Shown: piece by piece, positions 55,030 through 64,000 of the stretch
Layout of the letters: the number at the start of each line of letters is the position of its first letter
Position numbering within the stretch: position 1 is the first letter of the stretch
Assembly (NCBI RefSeq): GCF_020700235.1
Contig: NZ_CP085301.1
Location: 2,108,001-2,172,000, forward strand
From: Haladaptatus pallidirubidus
GTDB taxonomy: Archaea; Halobacteriota; Halobacteria; Halobacteriales; Haladaptataceae
Direction: 5' to 3'
Length of the DNA: 64,000 nt
The notes under the pieces: generated by a model
Told to the model about the DNA's origin: nothing
Database searches by the model: none
What the model saw: only the letters and a program-made list of their open reading frames with translations
Made by a program: the position numbers and the translations under genes

Positions 55030-55308
55030 TCATCCGCCAGCAACAGTGGTTTCAGTCGCGTTCTCAGATAAAAGATCGACTTGCTGTTCGTCCATTTCCT
55101 TACAGACGAGCACACGAAGTCCTTCTAACTTGTCGGGGTGATCCTCGTGATTCGCTTACGTTGTTTCTACGTAGCAGAGACGGTCGTAGGGAATATATCC
55201 AACAATACCATTTTCTTCGTTACGAAGTTGTAATCCATTGTCTCCTTCTTTTATATTGTGACATTCGATCTCCTTGTTATCAGTCGTTATAGCTACTAAC
55301 TTTCCCAT
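55030..55308 (-). pseudogene. Small haloarchaeal gene interrupted by TAA
   Basis: From the ATG at 55308: MGKLVAITTDNKEIECHNIK, IVGYIPYDRLCYVETT, then TAA at 55158-55156. The same frame continues with protein-like ANHEDHPDKLEGLRVLVCKE and DEQQVDLLSENATE to a TGA at 55030. It is either a real 50-aa protein or a 92-residue gene with one nonsense codon. Confidence 0.45.
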
Positions 55309-55538
55309 GGATTAAGAGGTGACTTCAGAACTAATGAAGGTTTCCAGCATGTAATACTTTCATACGCTATAATTCATAAATGCTTCAATAGTTAATACAC
55401 TGTAAATATTGCTGTGTTCTATTATCACTTACCTCATCGTCAAGCACCACATAACAATACCCAACGCACCCATTAGAAAAGCTACGAGCGTCGTACTACA
55501 CCAGTCAGGTCGTCATGTCCTACGACGCTCGAACATCG

Positions 55539-55766
55539 TCAACGAATAAACGCCACGTCTGATGCCCCACGCCTGATGCGTGGTTTTGCTGGTACGACCA
55601 CGCACCGTTTCACGAGAACGGGTTGCTTGTTGGTAGAAGCACCATCGGTCGGAGACATGATGGCGGCCACGTTGTGGCCCCGGTGATTCAATTCCACCCC
55701 CGTTCGTCGAATATGGTGTGTTCTGCTCTTGTTCACCGCTTCGTGAGTTCTGTTCGGTAGTGACAT
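55539..55766 (-). other. Possible transposon remnant
   Basis: A 75-codon frame (EAVNKSRTHHIRRTGVELNH, RGHNVAAIMSPTDGASTNKQ) flanked by a short hairpin CCACGCCTGATGCGTGG. It has the look of the C-terminal end of a haloarchaeal tnpB element but I cannot place it with certainty. Confidence 0.25.
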
Positions 55767-56030
55767 CTATTCTCACCTCAACAGATCCTAATCAGTTCCA
55801 TCCCAGATACTCCCATATACGGCCGGTTCGGTCAGCACGAAATTCCGCAATTAAGTAATCTCTGGAGTGCTGGGTGGTATGATCCCTCTACCGTTCCACT
55901 GGTCGTCAGTACTAGTCACTTAATCGAGAGCATATTCGTTACTTATCCTTATTCGCGAACTCATTACCGTCCACATCTTTATGTAGGCTCAATACGATGT
56001 ATTATCATCGAAATTCATTATTAGTATAAT

Positions 56031-57113
56031 ATGAATCAGAAAATAGTTCGATTTCTGTTCGTAGTCTTCAGTCTCTGTCTTCTCGGATACTTTGTCGGTG
56101 GAAGCCAAATCCGTGCAGAACTCGCTAGCGCCAATTCAGTGTTTCTCGTCCTCGGCTTCTCTATCGTCTTAGTCGCTCTTTTCTGCTGGAGTGAGGCAGT
56201 TCGTTGTCTCCTCGATTGTTCGGAAACCCCTATCGGAGGATGGCGGTTTCGAGGCGCATACCTCGCAAGTTTTTTTGCCAAACAAATCGTCCCGATTGGT
56301 CGCGCAAGCAGCCCGTTTCTGCTCGCCCACATCGTCTCATCTGAAATGAGCACAGATCGGGATCAAACGCTCGGCGTGGCACTCGTAATCGAGGTATTGA
56401 ACCTCACTGCAGCACTCAGTCTCGGGGTTATCGGATTGGTTTTCCTTGCTCTTCGAGGTCAATCTCTTACGGCGTTTATCCCCGTTCCTTCTCTCCAAAT
56501 CGCGATCCTTCTCACAGGTGGATTTCTGGCCGCCACGACCACGCTGTATCGATACAAGCACCTGCTTTTACATCCGCTAACGGTAGTGGGGGTTCGAATG
56601 TTCTCACTGCTGCGTGCACTAAGTGAGAATCGGACGCAGCGTCTTCACCTTCGAATCCGTCTAGTACAGACTCGCATTCGATTTATTCGTACGTACCTTC
56701 GATTACGAGTGCGTTCGTATTCGACCGAAGTAAATCTCGTGCTGGAGAATCGCCGGCAGATCGCACTCGCACTTGGATGGTCTGTCATTGGGTGGATCTG
56801 TTTTTGCCTTCCACTCTATGCGAGTTTTCTCGCGCTTAATCAGCATGTCTCGATACTGCTTCCCCTTTTCTTGATCCCAGCGAGTGGCGTTGCACGAGTT
56901 GTTCCACTCCCTGGTGGCCTTGGTGGTGTTGAGGTCATCTTGGGAGCGATGATTATCGTGTTGACCGGCGTGGATGCAGGAACTGCTGGAGGAGTCGTTC
57001 TCCTGTATCGACTTCTCAGCTTTTGGGGCATCCTCGTACTTGGTTGGATGTATTCGATGTATTTCATCAATATCGGCCAGGTTGTGCATTTTCGGCAAAA
57101 CCAATCCTCATAA
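56031..57113 (+). CDS. UPF0104/LPG-synthase-like flippase-domain membrane protein
   Basis: 360 aa with seven to eight membrane segments. The AglD/MprF-type transmembrane domain is shown by GAYLASFFAKQIVPIGRASS (family GxxxxxxxPxGxGG-like), VALVIEVLNLTAALSLGVIG and the segment VARVVPLPGGLGGVEVILGA. Haloarchaeal relatives (AglD C-terminal region, YbhN) move or modify lipid-linked sugars or lipids. No soluble enzyme domain is present. Single gene in the plasma membrane. Confidence 0.82.
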   Translation: MNQKIVRFLFVVFSLCLLGYFVGGSQIRAELASANSVFLVLGFSIVLVALFCWSEAVRCLLDCSETPIGGWRFRGAYLASFFAKQIVPIGRASSPFLLAHIVSSEMSTDRDQTLGVALVIEVLNLTAALSLGVIGLVFLALRGQSLTAFIPVPSLQIAILLTGGFLAATTTLYRYKHLLLHPLTVVGVRMFSLLRALSENRTQRLHLRIRLVQTRIRFIRTYLRLRVRSYSTEVNLVLENRRQIALALGWSVIGWICFCLPLYASFLALNQHVSILLPLFLIPASGVARVVPLPGGLGGVEVILGAMIIVLTGVDAGTAGGVVLLYRLLSFWGILVLGWMYSMYFINIGQVVHFRQNQSS

Positions 57114-57120
57114 TCGAATT

Positions 57121-57407
57121 TTCACGCATGGCAGTACGACGAGTTCAGCGAAGCCGATCATGGGCAAACGTTCACCCGCTGGACCGACGCCCTCGATACC
57201 TCCCAGTACTACGAACGCTTCGCTGCGCCGAAGTGGTGACTCGTCTGTGAGGACTGTGGCGGTCGGATTGCCCGGTATCAGCGCTCGAAGACCGTCCGCA
57301 ACCTAAAACAGTACTGCTGTAGTGAGTGCAGTGGATCATTTCGCACCAAGGAGGCAACGGTCACTGATCAGGCTTGGTTTCGAGTGACTCTGATGTACGC
57401 TACGTAA
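57121..57407 (+). pseudogene. C-terminal fragment of SprT-like metallopeptidase
   Basis: Begins after the zincin glutamate at HAWQYDEFSEADHGQTFTRW, then DALDTSQYYERFAAPKW, a TGA, and LVCEDCGGRIARYQRSKTVR with YCCSECSGSFRTKEAT. Only part of the zinc site remains. Starts 8 bp after the membrane-protein stop. Confidence 0.65.
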
Positions 57408-57427
57408 TGAAATCAATCCCCAGCAGT

Positions 57428-57691
57428 CTACGTGTTTAGTTCGGACACGAGAATAGTTTGATCGGGCTGAACCGTGACCTGGTAGTCGGCATACTGAAAC
57501 TCAACTCGTTGTCTCCCATGTTCATAGAGTGCTTCGAGTGCATCGGGTTCAATAACCTCGTACAGTGGGGTGTCCGGTTTGTCTCTGTCCATCTGTTCAA
57601 TTGCACTGACGATAGCTGTAATAATCGATTCTGACTGGCTTTGTGATGTGCGTATCAATGGGGATGATGGCGAATCTGATGGCCCGTTCAT
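57428..57691 (-). CDS. HalOD1 output-domain protein
   Basis: About 87 aa from the ATG at 57691; a TTG at 57718 would add nine residues. A single HalOD1 domain: SIITAIVSAIEQMDRDKPDT, PLYEVIEPDALEALY, RVEFQYADYQVTVQPDQTIL. Related to the two domains of the 50.1 kb protein. HalOD1 domains are haloarchaeal signal outputs of unknown biochemistry. Confidence 0.75.
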   Translation of the reverse strand: MNGPSDSPSSPLIRTSQSQSESIITAIVSAIEQMDRDKPDTPLYEVIEPDALEALYEHGRQRVEFQYADYQVTVQPDQTILVSELNT

Positions 57692-57880
57692 TGCCTCTGG
57701 GAATGTATGACGATCCAATTCGGGCAGTATCTAGCATGGATTGCCGAGAGAACCATTCTCTGCCATTTGTTCGAATTTCTGAATCATAGATTTATTTTGG
57801 AGATACAATTTAGAACGAGTGACATTGTTTTGCGCATATCTTTACGTCCAAAACCCACTCTTTTTTAGACGCACTGATTT

Positions 57881-58090
57881 ATGCAACTAATGGTGGCCGC
57901 CAGCGTATTCCGTGACCATACACAAATCGTCCTTCCAAAAGAGGAGGCCAGCAACCATCGTAGTCATCTTGAACATAATTTCATGATAACGATTTCTGAA
58001 GAGAATGATGCCGTTCGTCTCATCGGTAGTCCCTGTGAAATCCCGAAGGTACGCACATGGCTCCTATCACATGGAGTCGAAATCCTGTAA
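57881..58090 (+). CDS. VNG_1110C-like small protein
   Basis: 69 aa. ASVFRDHTQIVLPKEEASNH, FMITISEENDAVRLIGSPCE and IPKVRTWLLSHGVEIL match the VNG_1110C type, a short alpha/beta haloarchaeal family of unknown function. Its duplicate at 28060 carries a stop codon, so this is the one complete copy in the window. First gene of duplicated block 2. Confidence 0.65.
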   Translation: MQLMVAASVFRDHTQIVLPKEEASNHRSHLEHNFMITISEENDAVRLIGSPCEIPKVRTWLLSHGVEIL

Positions 58091-58400
58091 ACCGAGTTCG
58101 AGAAGTACGTTGATATCTCTCTTGACCACTGACCGATTCTCGTTTAAGTAATTCTCGCGATAAAGATTAGGTATGAGGAAGATTTTCGCGGGCTGCTGTG
58201 TTCTGTATGAGTGTATTTTATCACCCGTGTTCCGGGCTTTGAGCCTGTTCTGATTTGTCGGTTATACCAACTTTCGTATTCCCATTTCTATCTGCTTGGC
58301 AACTATTTTTGACGCTTTACTTGGTAGCATCTCCTATGGCTCGTGAAACTCCTAGTTCAATATACTTCACAGTGAGTGTGTAAACGTCTTAGAGGACACG
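57890..58400 (+). repeat. Duplicated block, copy 2 (partner 28050-28565)
   Basis: Carries the same order as block 1: VNG_1110C-like gene, spacer with AAGATTTTCGCGGGCTGCTG and GGCTTTGAGCCTGTT, then CTCCTATGGCTCGTGAAAC. The spacer is conserved as well as the coding part, so this is a DNA-level duplication rather than two family members. Confidence 0.7.
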
Positions 58401-58559
58401 TGGGACGACGAGATCGACGCGGAGCGGCTTGCTGCGCGCCTCATTGACAATGACGGGGACAAGTGGCTGCTCATCGGCTTGACAGAGGGTGCAACGGTTG
58501 TCCTTATTTATAAACTACCAAAAATAGATGTTCTATTCGATTCACAACGAACGATTTGA
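58336..58559 (+). pseudogene. Frameshifted small gene (MARETP family)
   Basis: MARETP, a one-base deletion relative to the 28498 copy, then FNILHSECVNVLEDTWDDEI, DAERLAARLIDNDGDKWLLI and TEGATVVLIYKLPK to a stop at 58559. Repaired, it would encode about 75 aa. Unknown function. Confidence 0.5.
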
Positions 58560-58874
58560 CGATTGATTTCTCGCAAAGGCGCGCTACTGTTCAGAGCCCG
58601 TTACAAGCAATCGACTTGATTGTGAACCCAACCGTCCACTCAACCGCCTCTGATTGTGTTCACAAACCAGCTGCGATCTGAGCGTCCCAGATATATCGTA
58701 GTTACCAGGTATCATTCCCATAGTGTCAGCGCGAATTTCGTATATCTGGGTGCTCGTCTCACCTGGCTCAATCGGAGTTATGATACCGATTGAATTGATG
58801 ACGAGTCTCTTATTAGTAAATAAGATCTGATTACGGTGAATCCAAGGGATAGCATCGACCGGTGAAATCTACGT
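58560..58874. other. Intergenic region, no gene seen
   Basis: No supported frame on either strand. Confidence 0.3.
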
Positions 58875-59429
58875 CTAAAAGAGACTGTCTGCGGTGGCTG
58901 CGCCGACTACACTAAAGATCGCTCCGATACAGATAGCCTTGACTGTCGTAGACGGTGTGGCTCCAAACGTATCCGGCGCGTCGAAAACAAATGCCAGAAT
59001 CGTCACAGAGGTATAGGAGACGATAAGTAATGAAATGAACCGGAGAGGAATCCCCGCAATCGATCGCTCCATCTCCGCCTCACGATCTTCTGCGCGATAT
59101 AACGTCCCATAGCCGATCGCGAACACCATGAAAATCGTAATCGCTGTTTGGAGGAGGTTCATATTTGCTGCAAGTATCCACACTTCTTCAGTCACGACAA
59201 ACGCGGCACAGAGAATAAAGCCACCAACGATTTGCTGGGCAATATCATCGAGTCCGAATTGTCGAACGTTAGGAAAATGTGCGAGGAATCGGCGTGTTCG
59301 GCGGAGTGCCTGACGCTGATTGGGTGAATCAATTGTTTCCTCAGCATCTTCGAGCTGATCAAGCAACTCTGTTAATTCATCGTCTTGAAGGAGACCTTCA
59401 TTTGTATATGGCAATTTGTCGCGCTCCAT
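58875..59429 (-). CDS. DUF2391 (TIGR02587) membrane protein
   Basis: 184 aa. A soluble N-terminal helical region (~60 residues, ELLDQLEDAEETIDSPNQRQ) is followed by four membrane helices (QIVGGFILCAAFVVTEEVWI, LQTAITIFMVFAIGYGTLYR, RFISLLIVSYTSVTILAFVF, VKAICIGAIFSVVGAATADS). Matches the DUF2391/TIGR02587 putative integral membrane family. Function unknown. Complete and single. Confidence 0.75.
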   Translation of the reverse strand: MERDKLPYTNEGLLQDDELTELLDQLEDAEETIDSPNQRQALRRTRRFLAHFPNVRQFGLDDIAQQIVGGFILCAAFVVTEEVWILAANMNLLQTAITIFMVFAIGYGTLYRAEDREAEMERSIAGIPLRFISLLIVSYTSVTILAFVFDAPDTFGATPSTTVKAICIGAIFSVVGAATADSLF

Positions 59430-59447
59430 TTTTACCGCGTTAACTCT

Positions 59448-59600
59448 CTACACCCATATTCTAACTGGTAGCCAAATCACTATATTCCTCTGACGTGGCC
59501 ATCCAAGTCCCGCCGCAATCTCGCTCATCATATAGGGTTCAAACGGTTCCATGATCTCGAATACATCCGCTGGCCTTCGTTCCTGAACGTTCCCATGACT
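59448..59600 (-). pseudogene. Remnant of a winged-helix protein
   Basis: RRPADVFEIMEPFEPYMMSE and IAAGLGWPRQRN resemble the start of small haloarchaeal winged-helix proteins. No start codon in frame and the recognition helix is not complete. Confidence 0.35.
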
Positions 59601-59634
59601 CCTGTATTATCCTATTCTGACGATACACCTTACA

Positions 59635-59939
59635 TCACCTATTGGTTCGAAACGCTGAGCCACCAACTAGCAGTAATCCAATAACGGCAAGAGCAAGCGC
59701 AATAAGAAGTGAAAGCAATTGCGACCCATGCCAACTACAGCCATCATACCAGACGAGGGTCACTGTGTGTAAATCAAGGTCGATGAGTCGGGCATGAGTA
59801 AAGTCAATCCCTCAGAAATCGGATATATACTCCCGACACATGCGCAATGTCCCACCGCCACTACCTAACAACAGCGGAATGAGAGCAATTCCACCAAGAC
59901 CAAGTAAGAGACCAACCCGGCGAGCAGTGATGTAGATAA
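59635..59939 (-). pseudogene. Decayed two-helix membrane protein
   Basis: ARRVGLLLGLGGIALIPLLL, a TGA after EYISDF, then LDLHTVTLVWYDGCSWHGSQ and a second helix LLIALALAVIGLLLVGG in the same frame. No start codon is seen. Confidence 0.4.
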
Positions 59940-60066
59940 TTATAAATATTTTTAAATAAACTGAAAGTAGAAAGTGTAGTGTCTAGTACAAGCGATGTTT
60001 AAGAGTGTGCCATATTATTCAAATCTGTTCTTGGCACCACAAAATACTTACCATACAACAGATATA

Positions 60067-61036
60067 ATGAACCATACGCTGTTCACGCTCAATCGGATTC
60101 ATTGCGATCATCACGCTGATGGTCGCCCTCAGCGGATGCCTCGGCGGTACACCCCTTCAGAATGACCAACAGAATCAAACCCCACCGACAGATCAAACGA
60201 CATCCGAGTCGACACGCGTCAATGGAACACCGACAATGGGAGAAATTCCCCCACTTAGCGATCAAACCAAGGAGGCCCTCGAACGTATCCGATCAAAACA
60301 AGACAAGATCACTAGTTATCAGGCCACCATAACTGAAACGATGGTTACACAGCTTTCGAACGGGAGTCAACTCACCTACGTTCAGAAGTGGGATGTCGCC
60401 GTCAAGTTATCCTAAAACGGGGTTCTCACACGTGTTGAATCTTGGAGTCCCAATTCATCGGAACCGAAGAGTCTCTGGATCCAGAATGCGACTGCGACCG
60501 TCCAATACGTCCCAAGTGAGGATGAATACCGGATTCAAGAACGGACAGAGTCAACGGGTCACTCGGAGCATTTCTTTCCACATGCTCGGATCGAGAAGGG
60601 AAGCTATCGTCTTTTCGAGACCCCATTCCCAACCATCAAAAAAGAAAACGCAATCCAGTACAACGGGACTGATATAGTCAACAGTCAACAAGCCGATGTC
60701 ATCTACCTCGACGGCAATCTAAATGGCGGGAACCTTGCGTACTACGATGCACAAACCATCTGGGCCGATACAGAAACGGGACTCGTTCTGAAACAAACGG
60801 CACAAAAGCCCCATCTCGACAGTATGAGAAATATAAATGTGGCAGAACTCAGAAACCCCGGTGCAAATGACCCGATGAATGAGTCTGATGATGACCCGAA
60901 CGCGGTTTATCTCGGCGACAAGACCATCACGACGACATACACGAATGTGAGCGTCAACGATGTTCCCAACAGCACCTTCGATCCGAATATTCTACAGGAT
61001 GCGGACGTAGAGAGATCTACCCAAGTGGAAGGATAG
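60067..61036 (+). pseudogene. LolA-like lipoprotein gene with nonsense codon
   Basis: A signal with lipobox (ITLMVALSGCLGG) leads into one long frame of ~305 codons interrupted only by a TAA at 60413-60415. Before it: ALERIRSKQDKITSYQATIT, QLTYVQKWDVAVKLS. After it: VESWSPNSSEPKSLWIQNAT, GSYRLFETPFPTIKKENAIQ and YYDAQTIWADTETGLVLKQT, as in LolA-like lipoprotein-sorting folds. The natural ATG at 60067 is in another frame, so the 5' end is damaged too. Otherwise well kept, so the loss is recent. Confidence 0.65.
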
Positions 61037-61097
61037 GGTCCACAGAAAAACTGCTTGTGACCGGAAATTCAAATTATCCCGCTTAACATCACTCTGT

Positions 61098-62291
61098 CTA
61101 TTCTCGCGAAAGGGGAGTCGTCATACAATGGATACCGCCCCCACCGTTCGTCAACGAGTCTCGAGGAATTCCTGCCCCGTCTGGTAGGATCTCTACACCG
61201 AGTTCCTTCAGTTTCTCTATTGTCGGATTATTTTCGGAGCGATACTCTCCGTCAGCGTCCGGTTCATAGAGCGGCAGAATCGTTTCGCTCTCAATGGTGA
61301 GGAAGTTTGTAGGCCACCGTTCGGACCAGGAGACATCGACAATGTCGAACCCTTTCTCTTCGGTCAGGTAGTCGTAGAGGTTGCTCGAATGATCCTTTGT
61401 GTAATCGTTCCCACGTCTCTCATAGACATCCACGTTGGCTGCACGTGCGAGATCTGCATCTAGAACTATCAAATCTTCAGAGACAATGTTTACCCACCCT
61501 AAGAGGTGCATTATCCGGGAGCCAGTATCATGTTCTTTTCGGAACTCCCGATCGGCCTGCAGGGGTGCACGGACAAGCACAAATTCTTCGTACCCAACCG
61601 CGCCACTGTTCATCAACTCCTGACCGGCTGCGTAGCTTGTTCGGATTACGTGTTCTTTCCCGTTAAGGTCCGCGGAAACTCCGAGGAGTGCAAACTCACC
61701 GGCTGGAAGGAATTCTCCACCTTCTACGTGCGCATCCATTTCGTAGATGATATCGGCTCCAATTCCCTCCCACGCATCGCGGACGATTGGGACTTCCCGT
61801 TGCCGTACTGGCTCAAACATATTACATAAAATAGGCCCTTTATCCCCTAGAATCGTTGTATCTCGCTGAAAATACATATTCGAAAGGGGTTGATCTATTA
61901 TCAATAATTTTATACTTTCTTCCTCCCTCGGTTGCTGCATCGACACTTGTGTTAAGGCAAGGTGAAGTTTCTCTCTGGAGTTGAATGTCTCACTGATAGT
62001 CCCTACGTCTGCTGACGAGTTGCTGTCCATTTCCGAGATAGATTCATGGATCAGATCATCAAGAACGCCTGCAGTTTCGAGGTCATCTGCGAGCTGGTGT
62101 ACTTCCACACCTGTATCCTTAAGACATGACTTTATTTTCTCATGTTCTGCACGGGCTCGCTCTGGAGGAATCATCTGTTCGAAGAGGTTTGTTTCATAGT
62201 CGAGCGTTCCAGCCCATACCTCGATCCCAGGAGTATGAACCCGAACAGCCGAGAGACGATCCCATTCTGCATATACGGTATGTTCTCCCAT
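61098..62291 (-). CDS. arcA: Arginine deiminase
   Basis: 397 aa, normal length. The guanidino-group modifying fold is shown by LSNMYFQRDTTIL (conserved Arg-Asp), the catalytic MDAHVEGGEFL, the histidine loop KEHDTGSRIMHLLGW and the nucleophile Cys389 in GGGGIHCMTTPLSR. It hydrolyses arginine to citrulline and ammonia, the first step of anaerobic arginine fermentation in haloarchaea. The ornithine carbamoyltransferase, carbamate kinase and antiporter genes are not in the window. Cytoplasmic. Confidence 0.9.
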   Translation of the reverse strand: MGEHTVYAEWDRLSAVRVHTPGIEVWAGTLDYETNLFEQMIPPERARAEHEKIKSCLKDTGVEVHQLADDLETAGVLDDLIHESISEMDSNSSADVGTISETFNSREKLHLALTQVSMQQPREEESIKLLIIDQPLSNMYFQRDTTILGDKGPILCNMFEPVRQREVPIVRDAWEGIGADIIYEMDAHVEGGEFLPAGEFALLGVSADLNGKEHVIRTSYAAGQELMNSGAVGYEEFVLVRAPLQADREFRKEHDTGSRIMHLLGWVNIVSEDLIVLDADLARAANVDVYERRGNDYTKDHSSNLYDYLTEEKGFDIVDVSWSERWPTNFLTIESETILPLYEPDADGEYRSENNPTIEKLKELGVEILPDGAGIPRDSLTNGGGGIHCMTTPLSRE

Positions 62292-62348
62292 ACATCTCTA
62301 TCGTCACACTATGCAAGTAAAAATCCATTCTCCATCGGTTTCTCTCGA

Positions 62349-62525
62349 CAATGTCATTAGGAGCTAATGGCCTATACATGCCCGCACCACGTCCACCGCA
62401 CCGTTTTGTAAGCACATGACTGCCGTCGAAACCGCGACAAACAAAGGCACGCTTGAGGCGTTCCCATCGGACGACGACGCAGACGAGTATCAGTGGTCCA
62501 CATACCGGCTACGACAAGTACGGTA
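62349..62525 (+). pseudogene. SWIM zinc-finger gene fragment (copy M)
   Basis: ELMAYTCPHHVHRTVL with the first ligand Cys changed to Tyr, a stop, then in another frame CKHMTAVETATNKGTLEAFP and SDDDADEYQWS. The zinc-ribbon tail is cut within YRLRQVR and joined to the SprT fragment. Confidence 0.55.
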
Positions 62526-62535
62526 ACGTCGATCA

Positions 62536-62781
62536 CAACAAACGACGCTGTCAGATGTCACCCAGTGAACGCTGATCGAATGCACAGATACACCCGATGA
62601 GGACGACGATAAACCAACAACCGAGCGAGCCCTGCTCGACTGGGCGCAAGCACATGCGGCGGACGTCGCGGCTGAACATTTCCCAAATTTACCGGTCGAT
62701 GCGATTGAGTGGGAGGTCTCATATCATGGCCACTGCCATTTCGATGTAGACTTGCAATGGTTCCAGATTCTGAATCAGTAG
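62536..62781 (+). pseudogene. 5' fragment of SprT-like gene
   Basis: QQTTLSDVTQ, TGA, then PTTERALLDWAQAHAADVAA, EHFPNLPVDAIEWEVSYHGH and CHFDVDLQWFQ to a TAG. It lacks the MSR start and reaches slightly further than the 3.3 kb copy, but the HExxH half is again absent. Confidence 0.6.
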
Positions 62782-62830
62782 TCTACTCACTTAAGAAGTA
62801 TTCAGATGATAATTAGGACTACGCTTTCTA

Positions 62831-63046
62831 CTAAGAGAGGATTCGTCGAACCGGGGTCTGAACGAGATACAATGCGATCGTGGCACCAAGGAATGGCGTG
62901 AGAGCATCACTGACTGTGTGAATATTGTCGATGAGCAGATTGACGAGTACAGCAATGATTCCGACGAAAACAGAAAAAGCCAGACACTGCTTGTTGAATA
63001 AGAATTCTCGAGAAAAAGGAGATGAGTGAGTAGGGTTTTCTGTCAT
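62831..63046 (-). CDS. Small membrane protein
   Basis: 71 aa from the ATG at 63046 (MTENPTHSSPFSREFLFNKQ); an in-frame ATG at 63079 is possible. Two hydrophobic helices: CLAFSVFVGIIAVLVNLLID and FLGATIALYLVQTPVRRIL. No family recognised. Confidence 0.5.
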   Translation of the reverse strand: MTENPTHSSPFSREFLFNKQCLAFSVFVGIIAVLVNLLIDNIHTVSDALTPFLGATIALYLVQTPVRRILS

Positions 63047-63307
63047 ACAAATACATTGGATAGTGTTCTGAATAAACATTACGAGAGATTAAGATTAGCA
63101 TATCCCTATCCCTTCGAGAATCATTCAAAATAGTTCTGTTGGGTCATACCGAGGGACCATCCTCGATTCTTATCGTAGTTGCCCTCGTTATGACACCCAT
63201 CTAGCAGCGACCCATTGCCTGCTGACAATTGGCTCGCATACGTTTCGGCATGTTCTCGTGATCCAAAAATCAGTATACACAGAGATGTCAAAATACTTCG
63301 GAATCGC

Positions 63308-64000
63308 TTAGAGCGACTCGCAGGCAACGCCGTCATCATCAGCATCAAGCCGATGAGGGTCGCTCGGATCCTGCTCAAGCACGGCCTGCGCTTGTTCGTG
63401 TGTCTCGAAGTGACTGCAATCGTAGTCGCCATCCGACGGCAGTGGTGGGATATCCACTCCATCAGACGGCGCCTCGGTCATTTCAGTCGCCGTCGGAGTT
63501 GGTTCTGGTGTCGAGGTCGACTCGTCGAAATCCCACAATCCAACCTCCTTCTGCTGGGCGTTCGCTTCGGCAGTCTCGAAATCGCTCCGTTTCGAGAAGG
63601 AACTGTCGTACAGCCGAGCATAGCCATCGGTCAATAGCTGTCGGTTGAAGTTCTCACCATCGACATAGATATAGACCAAGAGCCGCCCAAAGCTCCCCCG
63701 GCGGTCGGCTTCCGGATCCGTTTCAATCCGAACTGTCTTCCCATCCAATTCGTCCGCCGCAAACTGACTTGCCCGCTCCCCCCATTCATATAGATGGTCG
63801 CGTCCAGCCGTCGAATCTGGGATTCCCTCGAAATCACTGGGATTCGTCCGGCTCAATGTTGTTTCCGGCGTGTCAACTCCCAAAAGGCGGAGTGTGTCAG
63901 TTTCACCGTTCGGGAACTCAACTTCCATTGTGTCCCCATCGACGACCCGGGTGACGGTAACTGTCCATTTAGTCCCGCTCCCTGGCCCACGAGCTGCTTG
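63308..64000 (-). CDS. Staphylococcal-type thermonuclease with Excalibur tail (partial)
   Basis: The 5' end lies beyond the window: the frame is open to base 64000, and the SNase hallmark [16 protein letters not shown] spans the internal ATG at 63928. Conserved parts are [30 protein letters not shown] and [10 protein letters not shown]. After a Thr/Pro linker the C-terminus has the Excalibur calcium-binding motif [12 protein letters not shown] preceded by [14 protein letters not shown]. Probably a secreted or surface nuclease that cuts DNA/RNA with Ca2+. A minus-strand scrap at 63121-63290 downstream is unidentified. Confidence 0.85.
   Translation of the reverse strand, partial: QAARGPGSGTKWTVTVTRVVDGDTMEVEFPNGETDTLRLLGVDTPETTLSRTNPSDFEGIPDSTAGRDHLYEWGERASQFAADELDGKTVRIETDPEADRRGSFGRLLVYIYVDGENFNRQLLTDGYARLYDSSFSKRSDFETAEANAQQKEVGLWDFDESTSTPEPTPTATEMTEAPSDGVDIPPLPSDGDYDCSHFETHEQAQAVLEQDPSDPHRLDADDDGVACESL

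Overview
The window comes from a halophilic archaeon of the class Halobacteria. The proteins are acidic. Several families are found only or mainly in haloarchaea (HalOD1, DUF7344, DUF7503, amphi-Trp, VNG_1110C-like, DUF7120-type). Secreted proteins carry Tat or lipobox signals. The single tRNA gene does not encode CCA. Genus and replicon type cannot be told from the sequence. Intergenic DNA is AT-rich and full of broken genes, as in an accessory or slowly decaying chromosomal region or a large secondary replicon.

Layout. 0-6 kb: an asparagine-synthase-like protein converges on an ATP-grasp enzyme, followed by a secreted PQQ-type beta-propeller. 6.5-10 kb: SnoaL-like protein, a decayed second SnoaL, a SAM methyltransferase and an HTH regulator. 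10.4-15 kb: DUF1931 histone-fold protein, an HTH-PIN pair behind a near-perfect palindrome, a CPBP membrane protein, an internally deleted IS1341-type element and a RimK-like ATP-grasp. 16-25 kb: MATE exporter, Wzx-like flippase, DUF2182/DUF1326 pair, Tat-secreted protein, DsbA-like lipoprotein. 25-34 kb: TrkA-type protein, DUF7344 protein, truncated GNAT, DUF7503 microprotein, large CHAT protease, SRPBCC/DUF3995 group. 34-41 kb: TAXI/TRAP transporter with acyl-CoA ligase and acyl-CoA dehydrogenase, probably an organic-acid uptake and activation unit. 41-45 kb: a tightly overlapping operon of two TenA proteins, an Nramp-fold transporter and a P-loop protein. 45-53 kb: small membrane proteins, acetamidase/formamidase, decayed DUF389 gene, HalOD1 protein, MscS channel, amphi-Trp protein. 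53-64 kb: tRNA-Thr(TGT), small haloarchaeal proteins, UPF0104-like membrane protein, HalOD1, VNG_1110C-like, DUF2391, a LolA-like pseudogene, arginine deiminase, and a thermonuclease cut by the right edge.

The most striking feature is a gene cassette present in more than a dozen broken copies across the whole window. It consists of a SWIM zinc-finger gene with a zinc-ribbon tail, followed by a SprT-like zinc metallopeptidase gene. Every SprT copy is only a front or a back part. A separate duplication of about 500 bp links 28.1-28.6 kb with 57.9-58.4 kb. Three copies of a palindrome of the form TTAGTA-N5-TACTAA lie beside these decaying blocks. The best candidate for a new functional system is the TenA-TenA-Nramp-ATPase operon: its transporter lacks both Nramp metal-binding signatures and may move a thiamin-related compound instead of a metal.
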